Positions 34,928-44,638 are shown, numbered from the stretch's first letter. The stretch is DNA of 54,829 nucleotides from an uncultured Pelagibacteraceae bacterium (GCA_902614655.1 CACMLX010000003.1:83554-138382); one strand, 5' to 3'. Numbers and translations: made by a program. Notes: a model not told the origin generated them from the sequence alone.

Positions 34928-36158
34928 TTTTATCCAAAAATCCTATTAATTTTCTTACCTCTTCTATGCTATTGTAATGAACCATAGAGACTCTAACTAC
35001 CCCATCATCTGGCTCAATGCCCAAACCCTGCAGGCATCTCCAGGCATAAAATTCACCATTTCTAATGCCAATATTATTTCTTCCAGCCTCCTGGGCTACA
35101 TGCAATGAACTTTTATCTTTAACAGTGAATGATACAGTTGGCATACGATCACTTCTAGCATGTGTTTGTTTGCCAATCATTCTTATATTTTTTTTTGTTT
35201 TGAGGAAATCAATCAGTTCTTTCATTAATACCTCTTCATGTTTAGATACTAATTCAAAAACTTTTTTACCTTTGCGATGAAGATCTAAATTATTTTCGCC
35301 AAAATGATGATCATATAAAGTTTCGTAGTAGTCAGTTATACCTGACAAACATCCAAGTTCCTCATGATTAGGACCACCTGGATTAAGAGTATATGGAACA
35401 CTTCCTTCCAAGAATTCATGATTAAGATTTTTTGTTTCAAGTAATAAATCTCTCTTACCATATAATAGTGCTAAATGTGGTCCATAAGTTTTGTATAGGC
35501 TAAAACCATAGAAATCTATATCAAGATCTTTTAAATCCGCAATATCATGTGCCATGTAAGCCACACCGTCTCCAACAACTTTGATATTATTCTGATGCGC
35601 CAATGTAATGATATCTTTTAGATTATTAATTGACGCAACAACATTAGATGTATGACAGACACAAATAAATTTTGTTTTTTCTGTTATGAGATTTTTTAAT
35701 TCGTCGAATTCTAGTTCAGCAGAGTCAGGGTTAAACTTCCATTCATTTATTTTGATACCGTGTTCTGATAATTTTCTCCATGCACCAATATTTGCCTCAT
35801 GATCTTGATTTGTGACTATGATTTCATCCCCATTGTTAAGCCACGATCTCACAGCATTAGATAGTAAAAACATATTCATAGTTGTAGATGGTCCAATCAT
35901 AAATTCATCATTATTGATATTTAGGAGTTCAGCAATTTTGCTTATGCTATTATCCATTTCATTACCTGCTTCTATCGACGGACCAAAGTCGCCATACGGT
36001 TGTACTTTTTTAGTCGTCATAAAATCATTCAACTTTTCAATAACCTGTTTTGGCACGTATGTGCCACCAGCATTCTCAAAAAATGCAAAGTTTGAAGTTT
36101 TAGGGTTTTGAAAAACAGGGAATTGTTCTCTTACAAAATTTATATCCAGCTCTGTCAT
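34920..36158 (-). CDS. Cysteine desulfurase-like class V aminotransferase (VC1184 subfamily)
   Basis: This 412-residue PLP enzyme is counted from MTELDINFVREQFPVF at 36158; the longer reading from 36194 would run into the preceding gene. FFENAGGTYVPKQVIE (about residues 27-42), NQDHEANIGAW (about 117-127) and CHTSNVVASINNL (about 168-180) are seen. The PLP lysine is K223 in FSLYKTYGPH. No conserved cysteine loop like that of IscS/SufS is evident, so sulfur transfer is doubtful. The subfamily has no settled function. It lies 5 bases after the phosphotransferase gene and is probably co-transcribed. Confidence 0.82.
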   Translation of the reverse strand: MTELDINFVREQFPVFQNPKTSNFAFFENAGGTYVPKQVIEKLNDFMTTKKVQPYGDFGPSIEAGNEMDNSISKIAELLNINNDEFMIGPSTTMNMFLLSNAVRSWLNNGDEIIVTNQDHEANIGAWRKLSEHGIKINEWKFNPDSAELEFDELKNLITEKTKFICVCHTSNVVASINNLKDIITLAHQNNIKVVGDGVAYMAHDIADLKDLDIDFYGFSLYKTYGPHLALLYGKRDLLLETKNLNHEFLEGSVPYTLNPGGPNHEELGCLSGITDYYETLYDHHFGENNLDLHRKGKKVFELVSKHEEVLMKELIDFLKTKKNIRMIGKQTHARSDRMPTVSFTVKDKSSLHVAQEAGRNNIGIRNGEFYAWRCLQGLGIEPDDGVVRVSMVHYNSIEEVRKLIGFLDKTI

Positions 36159-36163
36159 ATTAA

Positions 36164-37231
36164 TTATTTTGCTGCCTCTTCCACAATATTCCATCCTAAT
36201 TTTCCTAATATTGGAACAAAGCTCTCATAGTTTTTAGCCTCCGAACTTGAGGCTGTCCCATCTCTAACTCTTCCAACAATTCCTTGCGCAATTCCAGCCA
36301 GGCGGAAAATGTTATATGCCATATAAAAATCCCAGTTTTCAATTTTACTCCTGCCTGTTTTTTTGTAATACATTTCAGCGTACTCATGTTCAGAGGGAAT
36401 ATTAAGCTCTTCTAAGTTTGACCCCATCATTCCGAGACCCTTCGCTGCAGCAGGCAGTCGCCATGACATCATGTGATAAGTAAAATCTGCTATAGGATTG
36501 CCGAGTGTAGATAGCTCCCAATCCAGTATAGCCATAACTTTATTATTTTGTTTATCAAATATCATATTATCAAGACGAAAGTCTCCATGTACAATTGTAG
36601 TTTCATTATCTTCAGGAATATTTATTGGCAACCATTCTATTAAACTATCCATTTCATTGATTTTTTGTGTTTCAGAGTCTTTATACTGTTTGGTCCAACG
36701 ATGAATTTGTCTTGCCATGTAATTTTCGTGTTTTCCATAATCACTTAGCCCAATTTTTTGAAAATCAACGTTATGAAGTTTTGCAATCGTATCATTCATA
36801 GATAAGTAAATTTCACGGCGTTGATTGTTATCTGAGTCTGGCAATAAAAGTTCCCAGTATATGTTTCCATCAACATGATCCATTAAAAAAAATTGTGTTC
36901 CAATGACATTTTCATCTTCACAAAAACAATAAGTTTCAGGAACTGGCACATCAGTCTTGCCAAGTGCAGTAATGACTTTATATTCTCTATCTACCGCATG
37001 TGCAGATTTTAGTAATTTACCAGGTGGTTTACGCCTTAACACATAGTTTTTTGTTTTATCCTCAATCAAATAAGTAGGATTGGATTGCCCCCCTTTAAAT
37101 TGCTTTATACTTACAATATCAAAATCACTTCCAATTACTTTTTTTAAGTAATCATTGAGATTACCACTATTAAAAACTAACTTTTCATCAACCTCCTTAG
37201 TACCAGAAAATATTTCATCACGAGTAGTCAT
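36164..37231 (-). CDS. Aminoglycoside-phosphotransferase-fold kinase, ACAD10/11 N-domain type
   Basis: This 355-residue kinase-like protein carries the bacterial signatures of the ACAD10/11 kinase domain: FKGGQSNPTYLI (about residues 45-56), YVLRRKPPGKLLKSAHAVDR (63-82), catalytic HGDFRLDN (215-222) and metal-binding ILDWELSTLGNP (about 235-246). The family phosphorylates 4-hydroxyacyl-CoA or other small hydroxyls. Its start overlaps the end of the interrupted purD by 4 bases and it precedes the PLP enzyme gene. It may work with the dehydrogenase at 33552-34757. Confidence 0.85.
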   Translation of the reverse strand: MTTRDEIFSGTKEVDEKLVFNSGNLNDYLKKVIGSDFDIVSIKQFKGGQSNPTYLIEDKTKNYVLRRKPPGKLLKSAHAVDREYKVITALGKTDVPVPETYCFCEDENVIGTQFFLMDHVDGNIYWELLLPDSDNNQRREIYLSMNDTIAKLHNVDFQKIGLSDYGKHENYMARQIHRWTKQYKDSETQKINEMDSLIEWLPINIPEDNETTIVHGDFRLDNMIFDKQNNKVMAILDWELSTLGNPIADFTYHMMSWRLPAAAKGLGMMGSNLEELNIPSEHEYAEMYYKKTGRSKIENWDFYMAYNIFRLAGIAQGIVGRVRDGTASSSEAKNYESFVPILGKLGWNIVEEAAK

Positions 37232-38490
37232 TTAATTGCCTTTTTTCCTATATCTCTTCTATAATAACCATCCGCCCAATCCAGCTGACCGATGTAAGCA
37301 TAAATCATATTAAGAGCATCTCTTAGATTTTTATTTTTTGCTGTTACGGAAAGAACTCTGCCTCCGTTAGCTAGAAGGTTATTTCCATCATGTTTTGTTC
37401 CTGCGTGGAATACTTGAAATAGATCACTACTCTCAAAATTTTCATAGCCAATAATTTTTGTATTTTTTTTATAGTCACCTGGATAACCTTTTGCTGCCAC
37501 AACCACTGTAGCACTATTATCATCTTCCCATTCCAATTTAGTTTTACTTAGACTGCCTTTCAAGCAATCAAGAACTAATTTAATTAAATCATTTTTCATT
37601 CTAAGCATTAATACCTGACACTCTGGATCACCAAATCTAATATTATATTCAACCAATCGGGCATAACCATCTTTAATCATTAACCCAGCATAGAGAATAC
37701 CTTTATAAGGATGCCCATTTTTTTTAAGGGCCTTGAGAGTGGGTGTAATAATTTCTCTGTCTACTTGTTATTTTATTCTAGGTGTAAAAATTGGTGCAGG
37801 TGAATATGCCCCCATTCCTCCAGTGTTAGGCCCTGTATCATTTTCACCAATTCTTTTATGATCTTGGGCACTTTCTAATGAAACAAAATCTTCACCATCA
37901 CAACAAACAAAATAACTCGCTTCTTCACCATCCATAAATTCTTCAATAACTACATCCATATTTGCCCCAAACTTCTCATCAAAAATGTCATTTATTGCTT
38001 GTTCTGCCATTTTCTTTGTGTCCGCAACAGTAACGCCTTTCCCGGCAGCTAGACCGTCAGCTTTAATTACAATAGGTAAAGACTGTGCATTTAAATAGTT
38101 TATAGCTTCTTCTTTATTATCAAATCGAGCATAATCAGCTGTTGGTATCCTATTTTGTTTGCAAAGATCTTTCATAAAGCCTTTGGATCCTTCTAACTGC
38201 GATGCATACTTATCAGGTCCAAAGATTTTTATTTCTTTATCTCTAAAAAAATCAACAATCCCTGCAACCAATGGCACTTCAGGGCCGACAATAACTAATT
38301 CTATCATTTTACTTTTACAGAAGTCGTATATTTTCTCAAAATCTGTTTGATCAATTTGTTCACATTCAGCAAGTTGACTTATTCCGTAGTTTCCAGGTAT
38401 TGCATAAATCGATGAAACCAGAGAGCTCTTAGATATCAAGTAACATAACGCATGCTCACGAGCCCCACTGCCAATCACTAAAATTTTCAT
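37228..38490 (-). pseudogene. purD: purD (phosphoribosylamine-glycine ligase) with one in-frame stop codon
   Basis: The full reading frame spans 420 codons plus a stop, close to the 429 residues of E. coli PurD, but codon 241 (37770-37768) is TAA. Frame is kept on both sides: ...SPAPIFTPRIK, stop, QVDREIITPTLKALKKNG, then GILYAGLMIKDG. So this is a substitution, not an indel. It leaves an N-terminal ORF (37768-38490, 240 aa: GSGAREHAL, ATP-grasp VIKADGLAAGKGV) and a C-terminal ORF (37228-37680, 150 aa: RFGDPECQVLMLRMK, FHAGTK). PurD makes glycinamide ribonucleotide in purine synthesis. The stop could be a sequencing error, a real lesion or a read-through site (TAA followed by CAA). Confidence 0.85.
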
Positions 38491-38542
38491 AAAGTATATT
38501 TTTGATTTTCTTGTTATATTAGCACATTAATATTTAAATTAA

Positions 38543-39847
38543 ATGGTAAGAGAGAACATCAAAGAATATACAGTAACTGAAATTTCAGCCTCAATTAAAG
38601 AGACCCTTGAGAATAACTTTGGCTATGTGAAAGTTCGTGGAGAAGTATCTGGTTTAAGCAAGCCAGCATCAGGCCATGTATATCTTAACCTTAAAGATGA
38701 AAATGCAATTATAAAAGCGATTGCATGGAGAAGCACTGTTGCAAAACTAAGCTTTATGCCAGATGAAGGCCTTGAAGTAATTTGCTCTGGGAGACTTACA
38801 ACTGGGTATTCTGATAGATACCCTGGAAGATCGGATTATTCTATTATTATAGACTCAATTGTACCAGCGGGAGAGGGTGCACTAATGGCATTGCTTGAAC
38901 AAAGAAAGAAAAAATTAATGTCAGAAGGTATTTTTGATCAAGATCACAAAAAGCCTCTTCCATTGTATCCTGAAACAATTGGTATTATTACTTCACCAAC
39001 TGGAGCAGTTATAAAAGATATTATTCATAGACTTGAAGATAGATTTCCGTGTGATGTTATTCTTTGGCCAGTTCCTGTACAAGGAGATGATGCTGCACAT
39101 TTAATAGCAGATGCTTTAAATGGATTTAACAATTCTCTAAAAGATAGCGAAATTAAAGTTCCAGACTTAATAATTGTAGCCCGAGGTGGAGGGAGCATTG
39201 AAGATCTCTGGGCATTTAATGAGGAAATTCTTGTAAGAGCTGTGTTCGCTAGTGAAATACCTGTTTTGTCAGCTGTTGGACATGAAACAGATACGACACT
39301 TATTGATTTTGTGTCCGATCTCAGAGCGCCAACTCCTACAGCAGCAGCGGAGTTGTGTACACCTAATAAAGATGAGCTTTTAATCAATTTAAAAGACCTT
39401 CAAAAAGACCTTCGTGACTCAATTAATAGTAATTTAGAAAATAAATTAAGTTCATTTAAAAATCTAAGTGATAAATTGCCAGTTTCTTTAAAATTGTTTA
39501 TAAAAAGTCTGTTATCAGAATTTAAAGAAATTACTCAGTCACTTAACTATCGTATTTTAGAGGAACAAGTAAATAATTTTCAACAAAAACTGATTTCAAA
39601 TTTTGATAAATTAAATAGCTCTACAAACTTATTTTTAGAAAATATGCGCAATCAAATTAATTATAATGAAAAGTTATTAGAAAGTATGAGCTATAAGTCA
39701 GTTATAAATCGAGGGTACTCTGTTACAAAAAACTTAAAAAATAAAGTTATAAAGTCAAAAAAAGATATAGAACACGATACAGATATAATTATTGAAACAA
39801 GCTTTGCAAAAATTTCTGCTGAAGTGAAGGAAATTAAAGATGAATAA
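38543..39847 (+). CDS. xseA: Exodeoxyribonuclease VII large subunit
   Basis: This 434-residue nuclease subunit degrades single-stranded DNA together with XseB. It has an N-terminal OB fold (about residues 7-100: VRGEVSGLSKPASGHVYLNLKD), the catalytic core with IGIITSPTGAVIKDI (about 146-160) and IIVARGGGSIEDLWAFN (about 209-225), then AVGHETDTTLIDFVSD and RAPTPTAAAE. A coiled-coil region follows (about 280-400). It overlaps the DUF2093 gene by 8 bases and diverges from purD, as is common in alphaproteobacteria. xseB is not in this window. Confidence 0.95.
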   Translation: MVRENIKEYTVTEISASIKETLENNFGYVKVRGEVSGLSKPASGHVYLNLKDENAIIKAIAWRSTVAKLSFMPDEGLEVICSGRLTTGYSDRYPGRSDYSIIIDSIVPAGEGALMALLEQRKKKLMSEGIFDQDHKKPLPLYPETIGIITSPTGAVIKDIIHRLEDRFPCDVILWPVPVQGDDAAHLIADALNGFNNSLKDSEIKVPDLIIVARGGGSIEDLWAFNEEILVRAVFASEIPVLSAVGHETDTTLIDFVSDLRAPTPTAAAELCTPNKDELLINLKDLQKDLRDSINSNLENKLSSFKNLSDKLPVSLKLFIKSLLSEFKEITQSLNYRILEEQVNNFQQKLISNFDKLNSSTNLFLENMRNQINYNEKLLESMSYKSVINRGYSVTKNLKNKVIKSKKDIEHDTDIIIETSFAKISAEVKEIKDE

Positions 39848-40049
39848 TTTTGAAAAAAAAGCTGAAATTGTTCTTAATCATGGTCATTTTCAAGTTAAGA
39901 CACCTGGTGATTTTGTGGAATGTTCAATAACGGGAGAAAAGATTACACTCGCAAATCTTAAATATTGGAATGTAGAACTTCAAGAAGTCTATGCATCACC
40001 TGAAGTGGCACTAAACAGATATAAAGAGCTTAATGGTCTTAGTAATTAG
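39840..40049 (+). CDS. DUF2093 family small protein
   Basis: This 69-residue protein has the DUF2093 pattern: IVLNHGHFQVKTPGDFVECS (about residues 10-29), then TGEKITLANLKYWNVELQEVY and a C-terminal SPEVALNRY. The family is essentially alphaproteobacterial and usually sits right after xseA, as here. It overlaps the following peptidase gene by 17 bases. Its function is unknown. Confidence 0.88.
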   Translation: MNNFEKKAEIVLNHGHFQVKTPGDFVECSITGEKITLANLKYWNVELQEVYASPEVALNRYKELNGLSN

Positions 40050-40836
40050 GGTTTTTCTTCTTTTATTTTATTTTAACGTATGCGCGTTTTCATCTGAACT
40101 TTCTAAAAGTTTTCCACAAGGAAGTCTTGTTATAGGTCAAAGCAATGAAGCAAATGAAATCTTTGTTGATGGAGAACCGATTAAAATAAGTCATGATGGA
40201 TACTATGTTTTCCCAATATCTCGAGAGCAGATAGAACCAATAAATGTTACATACAGTAACAGTGATGGTATTTTCTTAATCCACCAAATATCTATCGAAG
40301 AACAAGATTATGATATTCAAAGAATTGACGGTCTACCTGAACAGATGGTTACACCTCTTGATGATGAAATCATAAAGCGAATTATTGCTGAAAATGAAGT
40401 AATAAAAGCAGCGAAGAAATTAGACATGGATTTGACTTATTTTAAGGATGAATTTATTCAACCAACAACTGGAATTATAAGTGGAGTTTTTGGCAGCCAA
40501 AGAATTCTTAATGGTAAAGCAAAAAGCCCTCATAGAGGTATTGATATTGCTGCTGATGAAGGAACACCTGTAATGTCTTGTAATGAAGGAATAGTCATTC
40601 ATGCTGAAAGTGATTTATATTATACCGGAGGCACAATAATCATTGATCATGGTCATGGAGTAAAATCTATCTATGCCCACTTGTCTTCTGTAAATGTTGC
40701 AGTGAATCAAAAAGTTAGCAAAAAAGATATAATAGGCAAAGTAGGATCAACAGGTAGGTCAACTGGACCACATCTACATTGGGGTGTGATGGTTTTTAAT
40801 ACTTATGTTGATCCACTATTTTTATTAGAAAATTAA
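40033..40836 (+). CDS. M23 family (LytM-type) metallopeptidase, exported
   Basis: This 267-residue protein has a hydrophobic signal at about residues 3-18 (VFLLLFYFNVCAFS). A non-catalytic N-terminal domain (about 20-140) is followed by a C-terminal M23 domain: HRGIDIAADEGTPV (about 168-181), IIIDHGHGVKSIYAHLS (about 203-219) and TGPHLHWGV (about 242-250). The zinc ligands H168, D172 and the HxH motif appear intact, so it could cleave peptidoglycan cross-links. It follows DUF2093 with overlap and is convergent with lpxL, 6 bases apart. Confidence 0.92.
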   Translation: MVLVIRVFLLLFYFNVCAFSSELSKSFPQGSLVIGQSNEANEIFVDGEPIKISHDGYYVFPISREQIEPINVTYSNSDGIFLIHQISIEEQDYDIQRIDGLPEQMVTPLDDEIIKRIIAENEVIKAAKKLDMDLTYFKDEFIQPTTGIISGVFGSQRILNGKAKSPHRGIDIAADEGTPVMSCNEGIVIHAESDLYYTGGTIIIDHGHGVKSIYAHLSSVNVAVNQKVSKKDIIGKVGSTGRSTGPHLHWGVMVFNTYVDPLFLLEN

Positions 40837-40842
40837 ATAAAA

Positions 40843-41721
40843 TCAGTCCAGTTTCCACCTATTATGAAACCAAAAATATTGTTCCGGGTATTTCTTAATC
40901 ATACTTTCATAATAATCAATAATTATCTCTGATATTTTCTCTACATTATCTGAAGTATCTTTATAATCGCTGGCATGTATTGATTGATGAATTTCAAATT
41001 CAAATTTTCCATCATTTTTTCTTATAGGCCATCCTAAAAATATTTTACACCCAGATTTTAGGGCAAGTTGTGCGGGTAAAGATGAAAACTTCATTCTCTT
41101 TCCAAAGAAATTAAGGTTAATACCTGACGACAACTGAAGATCAGCTAACAGAGCAATAGACTCACCATTTTTAAAATTATTAAGTAATTGTTTTGTACCT
41201 ATTCTGTTTTTGCTCAAACATCTAAGACTATATTTGTCTCTAAGATTCTTTAAAACAAAATTAATTAGAGGATTGTTAGGTTCTCTAACAATCGCAGATG
41301 TTCGATGCATCGTTTTTCTTATGGACATTCCTGGTATTTCCCAATTTGAATTATGAGCAGATATGATGATTGATCTTTCGCTACCCGAGAAGGCTTCTCT
41401 GTAAAGATCATTTTCAATTACATTAATTTTATCTTTTAATATTTTTTTGAGATGTGAATATTCAGCTATTGTATACCCTAAATTTTCCCATACTTTTTTT
41501 GCTTTAGTATTAATCCATTTTTCATCTTGATCCTGAAAAGCAATTCTTAAATTTTTTTTTACTAATTTATTTATTGAAAATAAGGGGCCTAAGCTTGTTG
41601 TTATGCTTACCCCTAGCTTTCTAGCAATAGAGAGAGGTAGTAATTTAAATAAAAGATAGAGAAAAACAAATAGAATAAATTCGGAAGGATATCGAATATA
41701 TCTTTTTAGAAAAATCTTCAT
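40843..41721 (-). CDS. lpxL: Lipid A late acyltransferase (LpxL/HtrB family)
   Basis: This 292-residue inner-membrane-anchored acyltransferase has one N-terminal hydrophobic segment (about residues 14-32). The catalytic HNSNWE motif (HX4E, about 123-128) and LADLQLSSGINLNFFGK (about 192-208) are followed by a C-terminal YFWFHNRWK. It should add a secondary acyl chain to Kdo2-lipid IVA or a close relative. It is the last gene of the minus-strand envelope cluster, 5 bases after lpxK. Confidence 0.88.
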   Translation of the reverse strand: MKIFLKRYIRYPSEFILFVFLYLLFKLLPLSIARKLGVSITTSLGPLFSINKLVKKNLRIAFQDQDEKWINTKAKKVWENLGYTIAEYSHLKKILKDKINVIENDLYREAFSGSERSIIISAHNSNWEIPGMSIRKTMHRTSAIVREPNNPLINFVLKNLRDKYSLRCLSKNRIGTKQLLNNFKNGESIALLADLQLSSGINLNFFGKRMKFSSLPAQLALKSGCKIFLGWPIRKNDGKFEFEIHQSIHASDYKDTSDNVEKISEIIIDYYESMIKKYPEQYFWFHNRWKLD

Positions 41722-41726
41722 AAGAG

Positions 41727-42698
41727 TTAGTTAACCAGTTTATGCATAAATTTGTCCATGTTGTGTAATTTTATCTTCACTTTTAAACATTCAATTCCAT
41801 CCCTTTTTTCTTTTGGAATTCTAACAAAATCTTTTTCAGTTGTAATAAGTGAAAGATTATTATCTGACGCTACTTTTTTAAGGTTGTTAAGATCATTTTC
41901 TGAAAAAAAATGATGATCCGGAAATTCAACTGTTTTAAGTACAGTGCAATTATTATCGGTAAGAGTATCAAAGAAGCTTTGATTGTTTCCAATACCGCTA
42001 AAAGCTAAGTATTTTTTATTTTTGTCGACATATAATGGTTTTATCGAAGCTGTAAGGGTATCGATATTTATATTTTTATACATACTTTTTATTTTTGTTT
42101 TATCATCGCCAACAATAATTAAAAATTGGGCTTTTTTTAACGCAGGCTTAATTAGTTCTCTTAATGGTCCAGCTGGCAAACATAATCCGTTTCCAAAACC
42201 ACGTGCCCCATTTACCATCAAAATGTTTTTATCTTTAAAAAGAGACTTATCTTGGAAACCATCATCAAGTAAAATAAAATCAGGATTAACATCATCTAAA
42301 ATTTTTTTCACAGCTAACCTCCGGTTCGTTGAAATATAAGTAGGTACATGATTTGAATAGAGAATTGCCTCATCACCCACTTGGACCGCTGACTCGTCTG
42401 GTGATACCTTTTTAAAAATAGTTTTTTTTCCACCATATCCTTTTAACAATACACAAATATTTTTGTTATTAATTTTGAAATGATTAATAATTTCTAAAAG
42501 CGTTGAGGTCTTTCCTGTGCCGCCTAAGTTTATATTACCTATACATATGATTGGAATATCAATTTTGTATTCAGTTTTGAATATTCTGATTAAGTAAAAA
42601 ATTAATAAATATAGTAAAGATATTGGAATAAGTACGTACGAGACCAATCTATAAAAAATTTGATTGGAATACCATATATTCAATATTATTTTTTCCAT
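41727..42698 (-). CDS. lpxK: Tetraacyldisaccharide 4'-kinase
   Basis: This kinase adds the 4'-phosphate to lipid A disaccharide at the inner membrane. An N-terminal membrane segment (about residues 18-36) is followed by the P-loop GNINLGGTGKTSTLLEI (about 53-69) and ILLDDGFQD (about 142-150). ATG at 42698 (MEKIILN) is chosen; TTG at 42704 would add two residues and touch the waaA stop. It lies tightly between waaA and lpxL. Confidence 0.93.
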   Translation of the reverse strand: MEKIILNIWYSNQIFYRLVSYVLIPISLLYLLIFYLIRIFKTEYKIDIPIICIGNINLGGTGKTSTLLEIINHFKINNKNICVLLKGYGGKKTIFKKVSPDESAVQVGDEAILYSNHVPTYISTNRRLAVKKILDDVNPDFILLDDGFQDKSLFKDKNILMVNGARGFGNGLCLPAGPLRELIKPALKKAQFLIIVGDDKTKIKSMYKNINIDTLTASIKPLYVDKNKKYLAFSGIGNNQSFFDTLTDNNCTVLKTVEFPDHHFFSENDLNNLKKVASDNNLSLITTEKDFVRIPKEKRDGIECLKVKIKLHNMDKFMHKLVN

Positions 42699-42704
42699 GC
42701 GCAA

Positions 42705-43952
42705 CTATAAATATTGGTAAATAACTTCCAGTACTTTACTTACTGTATCATCACCCTCTTTTTTTAGTCTATTTATATTAATATCCTTATTTATAGACTT
42801 TGGGTTAGCTAATGCTTCTTTAACGTAATGCTCTAGCTGGCGTTCATTTTCTACTTGTTGAGTAAATTTTAATTGATTAAGAACGTCGTAAACATCAATG
42901 AAATTCTGAATATTTTTGCCATGATATATTTTTTTACCTAAATAAGCAGCTTCTATGGGATTTTGTCCACCATGTGGCACTAAACTGCCACCAATAAAAA
43001 CTATATTTGCTAAACTATAAAATATGTTCAATTCACCTATTGTATCAGCAAGATATAAATATGTTCGATCATTGATCTTTTCTTTCTTTGATCTGATAGA
43101 TAAGCCAAGTCCTTTAGATGATGAAAAAAATGATTTTCTAGTTACGTGTCTGGGTACAATAATTGTTAGAAGGTCTTTTACGGTTTTTTTTAAATTAAGT
43201 GTAATATTTTTAATTATTTCTTCCTCTCCAGGATGTGTGCTGGCTGCAAGAAATATTTTACGTTTCTTTGTAAGGGATCTCAGTTTTTTTAGTTCATCTG
43301 AAATAATTTCATCAGGTTTATAAGCAAATTTAAGATTTCCTGTATTAATAGTATTTTTAATACCTAACTTCTCATAAAAAAAAGCACTATCACTGTTTTG
43401 AGTACAGCATGCAGTAATTTTAGAAAATAGATTTTTTGATGATCCACTGAGCATTGACCATCTCTTAAAACTTTTAATTGTCATTCTTCCATTAACAATT
43501 AGAGAACATACATTTCTTTTTTTAAGCTCAGTTAGAAAGTTAGGCCAAATTTCAGACTCGACAAATACAGCCAAAGAGGGGTTCCAGTGATTTAGAAACT
43601 TATGTATATAAGATGGAACATCAAATGGAATAAATTGATGAATAATTTTTTTTGATAACTTATCTTTGAGTATATTTGCAGAAGTAAGTGTCCCGGTAGT
43701 AAGAATTATTTGATCAATGGATTTATCAGAGTTTAATTTTTTTAGTAAAGGTAATATTGATAAACTTTCTCCAATACTAGCGGCATGAAACCAAATGACT
43801 TTGCCGTCTTTTCTCTTAATATCACTTGTTCCATATCTTTCTGTTACCCTTAATCTATCTTCTTTGCCCTTTAAAATTCTAATAAGAATATAAAAAACAA
43901 TAAATGGTCTTATGAGTGTCGTAATTAACCTATAACTATAATAAGGTAGCAT
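42705..43952 (-). CDS. waaA: 3-deoxy-D-manno-octulosonic acid transferase (Kdo transferase)
   Basis: This 415-residue membrane-associated GT-B enzyme attaches Kdo to lipid IVA. An N-terminal membrane anchor (about residues 10-25) is followed by WFHAASIGESLSILPLL (about 54-70, with the catalytic Glu) and FVESEIWPNFL (about 125-135). VNGRMTIKSFKRW (about 144-156), AASTHPGEE (about 237-245) and GGSLVPHGGQNPIEAA (about 322-337) bind the donor. It lies 2 bases after the DUF374 gene. Confidence 0.95.
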   Translation of the reverse strand: MLPYYSYRLITTLIRPFIVFYILIRILKGKEDRLRVTERYGTSDIKRKDGKVIWFHAASIGESLSILPLLKKLNSDKSIDQIILTTGTLTSANILKDKLSKKIIHQFIPFDVPSYIHKFLNHWNPSLAVFVESEIWPNFLTELKKRNVCSLIVNGRMTIKSFKRWSMLSGSSKNLFSKITACCTQNSDSAFFYEKLGIKNTINTGNLKFAYKPDEIISDELKKLRSLTKKRKIFLAASTHPGEEEIIKNITLNLKKTVKDLLTIIVPRHVTRKSFFSSSKGLGLSIRSKKEKINDRTYLYLADTIGELNIFYSLANIVFIGGSLVPHGGQNPIEAAYLGKKIYHGKNIQNFIDVYDVLNQLKFTQQVENERQLEHYVKEALANPKSINKDININRLKKEGDDTVSKVLEVIYQYL

Positions 43953-43954
43953 TA

Positions 43955-44632
43955 TTAATTATTTTTATTTGCTCTTTTAGTTAAATTTTCCATTTTACTT
44001 TCTAGTTTATTCTTAGTCTGATTAATACTTTTTTCATCTTTTAGGGCTGGAATTGGTTCACCCCAGATTATCGTGATTTGATTAAATGGTTTTGGTATAA
44101 TAAATTTATCCCAAGTATTCAGTACCCATTTTTTTTTAAAACCTATTCCTACAGGAAGTATTGATGAATTACTCAGACGGGAGATGCTCAGGATGCCGTC
44201 GCTGACCTTGTGGCGTGGTCCTTTAGGACCGTCGGGCGAGATTCCAATTGAAATACCGTTTTTAAGAGATTTTATCATTTGGCGCGCTGATGTCAGCCCA
44301 CCTTTATTCTTAGTTTTGCTAGATTTATGGGTAGATCCTCTAATAGCCTTAAATCCAAGTTTTGATATTAATCTAGCGATTATATCGCCGTCTCTGTGTT
44401 TAGAGATTAATACTTTTATTTCAAATTCACTTTGCCATGTAAGAGGGCAAATTAATAGTTGATCATGCCAAAATGCATAAATGAAAGATTCTTTTTTTTT
44501 AAATAACCTATCAATATTTTTTCTATTCTTTAAATCAATCGTAGATGTCTTATAAACAAATAATACGTACAGTGATCCAAGCAAGGATATTAATAATTGG
44601 GTTAATTTAAATCCAGCAATGTATTTTACCAT
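43955..44632 (-). CDS. DUF374 family lysophospholipid acyltransferase-like protein
   Basis: This 225-residue protein has an N-terminal hydrophobic segment. The acyltransferase-like core has FWHDQL (about residues 54-59, the His-Asp motif), ISKHRDGDIIARLISKLGF (about 76-94) and IGISPDGPKGPRHKVSDG (about 132-149), which define DUF374. The family occurs in lipid A gene clusters of many bacteria and probably acylates a lipid precursor. The acceptor here is unknown. It is coupled to msbA and waaA by spacers of 6 and 2 bases. Confidence 0.9.
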   Translation of the reverse strand: MVKYIAGFKLTQLLISLLGSLYVLFVYKTSTIDLKNRKNIDRLFKKKESFIYAFWHDQLLICPLTWQSEFEIKVLISKHRDGDIIARLISKLGFKAIRGSTHKSSKTKNKGGLTSARQMIKSLKNGISIGISPDGPKGPRHKVSDGILSISRLSNSSILPVGIGFKKKWVLNTWDKFIIPKPFNQITIIWGEPIPALKDEKSINQTKNKLESKMENLTKRANKNN

Positions 44633-44638
44633 CAGCTT

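Noticed and set aside
37228..38490. Frameshift in purD
   Set aside because: The frame is the same before and after the interruption, so it is a single nonsense codon and not an indel.
38512..38526. TGTTATATTAGCACA between purD and xseA as a third Zur box
   Set aside because: Only the left half matches the Zur cores; the right arm is not symmetric and neither gene is zinc-related.
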